Assembly (NCBI GenBank): GCA_902465775.1
Contig: CABQOJ010000045.1
Span: 1-8,637, forward strand
From: an uncultured Porphyromonas sp.
GTDB lineage: Bacteria; Bacteroidota; Bacteroidia; Bacteroidales; Porphyromonadaceae
Direction of reading: 5' to 3'
DNA length: 8,637 bases
Both the position numbers and the translations under genes were made by a program. This document shows, one piece after another, positions 7,933 to 8,637 of this stretch (position 1 is its first letter; each line of letters starts with the position of its first letter). Below the pieces are notes generated by a model that searched no databases, was not told the DNA's origin, and saw only the letters and a program-made list of their open reading frames with translations.

Positions 7933-7947
7933 AGCTAGAGAACTCTC

Positions 7948-7996
7948 CTCTAACCTCTAATCTCTAACTTCTAATCTCTTCTCTCTCATCTCTAAA
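7948..7996. repeat. Seven tandem CTCTAAY-type heptamers
   Basis: The 49 bp divide exactly into seven 7-nt units in phase: CTCTAAC, CTCTAAT, CTCTAAC, TTCTAAT, CTCTTCT, CTCTCAT, CTCTAAA. The first four units and the last keep the consensus best. The tract is almost pure pyrimidine interrupted by AA. On the minus strand it reads as TTAGAG repeats. It lies 15 bp after the protease terminator. No coding role is apparent. Confidence 0.8.
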
Positions 7997-8042
7997 CACG
8001 CGAGCCACCTTCTCTGGCTAGAGAGGGTGGCTCGCTCGTTTA
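7993..8042. other. Long hairpin (inverted repeat) without T-tract
   Basis: Bases 8000-8015 pair with 8020-8035 in a continuous 16-bp stem (one G-T wobble, at 8010/8025) around the tetraloop GGCT. After a 2x2 internal loop, TAAAC (7993-7997) pairs with GTTTA (8038-8042), giving 21 pairs in total. It abuts the heptamer array. No run of T follows on either strand, so it is not a standard intrinsic terminator; it could be a backup terminator, an RNA-processing element or a dispersed palindromic repeat. Confidence 0.7.
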
Positions 8043-8061
8043 CGCGTTATTGCTGTCCAAT

Positions 8062-8098
8062 GAAATAAGAAAGCCCTTCCCCAAGATTCACGGAAGGC
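8062..8098 (-). terminator. Probable minus-strand terminator
   Basis: Read on the minus strand, GCCTTCC (plus 8092-8098) pairs with GGAAGGGC (plus 8073-8080), leaving one bulged G and an 11-nt loop. The T-rich tail TTTCTTATTTC follows (plus 8061-8071). It lies about 290 bp beyond the stop of the transaldolase gene, so it could end that gene's transcript after a long 3' UTR, or a shorter unknown transcript. The bulge and broken T-tract lower confidence. Confidence 0.4.
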
Positions 8099-8227
8099 GG
8101 TGTGTCATTCTTGCTCGTAATCAGCTGTAGGGTTGGGGTATAGACTTTGTGCCTTACAGATTTGGTCTGGTTGTTATGTCGCTCATCTTGGTAGACTCTT
8201 GAGCCGAGTTTAGGTTATAGACGTATC

Positions 8228-8253
8228 TTGAGTACACTAGAGTGCAGTCTCAA
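8228..8253. promoter_or_regulatory. Imperfect nested palindrome upstream of a promoter-like motif
   Basis: An outer pair TTGAG (8228-8232) and CTCAA (8249-8253) encloses an inner pair CACT (8235-8238) and AGTG (8241-8244) around AG. The two centres differ by one base. It ends 13 bp before the -7-like motif at 8267, where an operator could sit, but arms of 4-5 bp also arise by chance. Confidence 0.25.
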
Positions 8254-8266
8254 CTGTCATCTATAT

Positions 8267-8274
8267 TACCTTTG
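8267..8274 (+). promoter_or_regulatory. Perfect Bacteroidetes -7 motif (TACCTTTG) with no gene downstream
   Basis: TACCTTTG matches TAnnTTTG exactly and is followed by C, as is common for this promoter class. No TTTG lies 19-21 nt upstream, so only half of the promoter is present. Transcription from it would start near 8281 and run into the 3' end of the convergent transaldolase gene. A TAnnTTTG match is expected a few times per window of this size by chance. Confidence 0.3.
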
Positions 8275-8384
8275 CATTGTCTATCTACTAAGGTTGTGCA
8301 GAGTAACAACAACCATTTTACCCTGAAGTATGCTACTCCTTTTTATTATTGGACAGTAATATCTGTGCGAAGCTTAGAGTAGCT

Positions 8385-8637
8385 CTACTTGCCTTGCTTA
8401 GCGACGCGCTCTTGGTCGGCGATGAAGGCTGCGAGACCGCTATCGGTGAGCGGGTGCTTGAGCAGCCCGAGGATAGCCTTGAGCGGGCAGGTGGCTACGT
8501 CAGCACCGACACGCATACAGTCGATGATGTGCTGGGTGTGACGGATGCTAGCTGCGAGCACTTGCGTGTTAAAGCCATAGGTCTCGAAGGTCTCTACGAT
8601 GTCGGCAATGAGCGAGACACCGTCCGAGCTGATGTCG
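8385..8637 (-). CDS. talC: TalC/fructose-6-phosphate aldolase-type transaldolase, C-terminal 83 residues
   Basis: On the minus strand a frame open to the right edge encodes 83 residues ending at TAG (plus 8385-8387). It was found by direct translation, since the start lies outside the window. Signature stretches are TYGFNTQVLAASIRHTQHII and GADVATCPLKAILGLLKHPL, then TDSGLAAFIADQERVAKQGK, all characteristic of the small transaldolase subfamily (about 215-220 residues). The fragment is therefore roughly the last 40%. The family forms a Schiff base through a Lys in the missing N-terminal half. The visible Ser30 and Arg32 of the fragment (AASIRH) fall where the family binds sugar phosphate. Role: cytoplasmic transfer of a dihydroxyacetone unit in the non-oxidative pentose phosphate pathway; true fructose-6-phosphate aldolase activity cannot be told from this part. 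It converges on the protease gene and appears unrelated to it. Confidence 0.93.
   Translation of the reverse strand, partial: DISSDGVSLIADIVETFETYGFNTQVLAASIRHTQHIIDCMRVGADVATCPLKAILGLLKHPLTDSGLAAFIADQERVAKQGK

Larger units (their letters stand above)
7864..8384. other. 521-bp non-coding region between convergent genes
   Basis: No gene is supported in any frame. It contains the protease terminator (7882-7932), a heptamer array (7948-7996), a long hairpin (7993-8042), a probable minus-strand terminator (8062-8098), an imperfect palindrome (8228-8253) and an isolated promoter-like motif (8267-8274). From 8100 to 8227 I see nothing beyond unremarkable unique sequence; no tRNA-like T-arm or cloverleaf was found on either strand. 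Confidence 0.75.

Noticed and set aside
7948..7996. CRISPR array
   Set aside because: Units are 7 nt and directly abutting with no spacers; no cas gene is present.

Overview
The window looks like a Porphyromonas-type member of the Bacteroidales with near-50% GC, possibly of the P. asaccharolytica/uenonis kind. Four things suggest this: a RagA/RagB-like outer-membrane pair, a secreted protease ending in a type IX secretion (T9SS) sorting domain, a signal-peptidase site followed by Gln, and starts without Shine-Dalgarno sequences. The species is an inference.

Layout. (1) 1-2936 (+): most of a SusC/RagA-family TonB-dependent transporter whose start lies before the window. (2) 2973-4640 (+): its SusD/RagB-family surface lipoprotein, 36 bp downstream and surely in the same operon. 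(3) 4641-4977: a non-coding gap with a strong intrinsic terminator, a cluster of TTGCGAA-type repeats and a plausible Bacteroidetes promoter. (4) 4978-7863 (+): a 961-residue secreted serine endopeptidase of the lysyl endopeptidase (Lys-C/PepK) type, with signal peptide, prodomain, catalytic domain, Fn3-like and other beta-rich segments, and a T9SS C-terminal domain. (5) 7864-8384: a 521-bp non-coding region with a strong terminator, seven in-phase copies of a CTCTAAY heptamer, a long perfect-stem hairpin, a likely minus-strand terminator, and a promoter-like motif with no gene behind it. (6) 8385-8637 (-): the C-terminal 83 residues of a TalC/fructose-6-phosphate aldolase-type transaldolase, running off the right edge and convergent with the rest.

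How the genes may work together. RagAB of P. gingivalis is known as an outer-membrane oligopeptide importer, not a glycan importer. A secreted protease beside it suggests a peptide-harvesting locus: the protease cuts host proteins outside the cell and the RagAB-like complex imports the fragments with TonB energy. The terminator between ragB and the protease means they are probably separate transcription units. The transaldolase fragment is a housekeeping neighbour with no visible link to this role. No mobile element, CRISPR array, tRNA or rRNA was seen.
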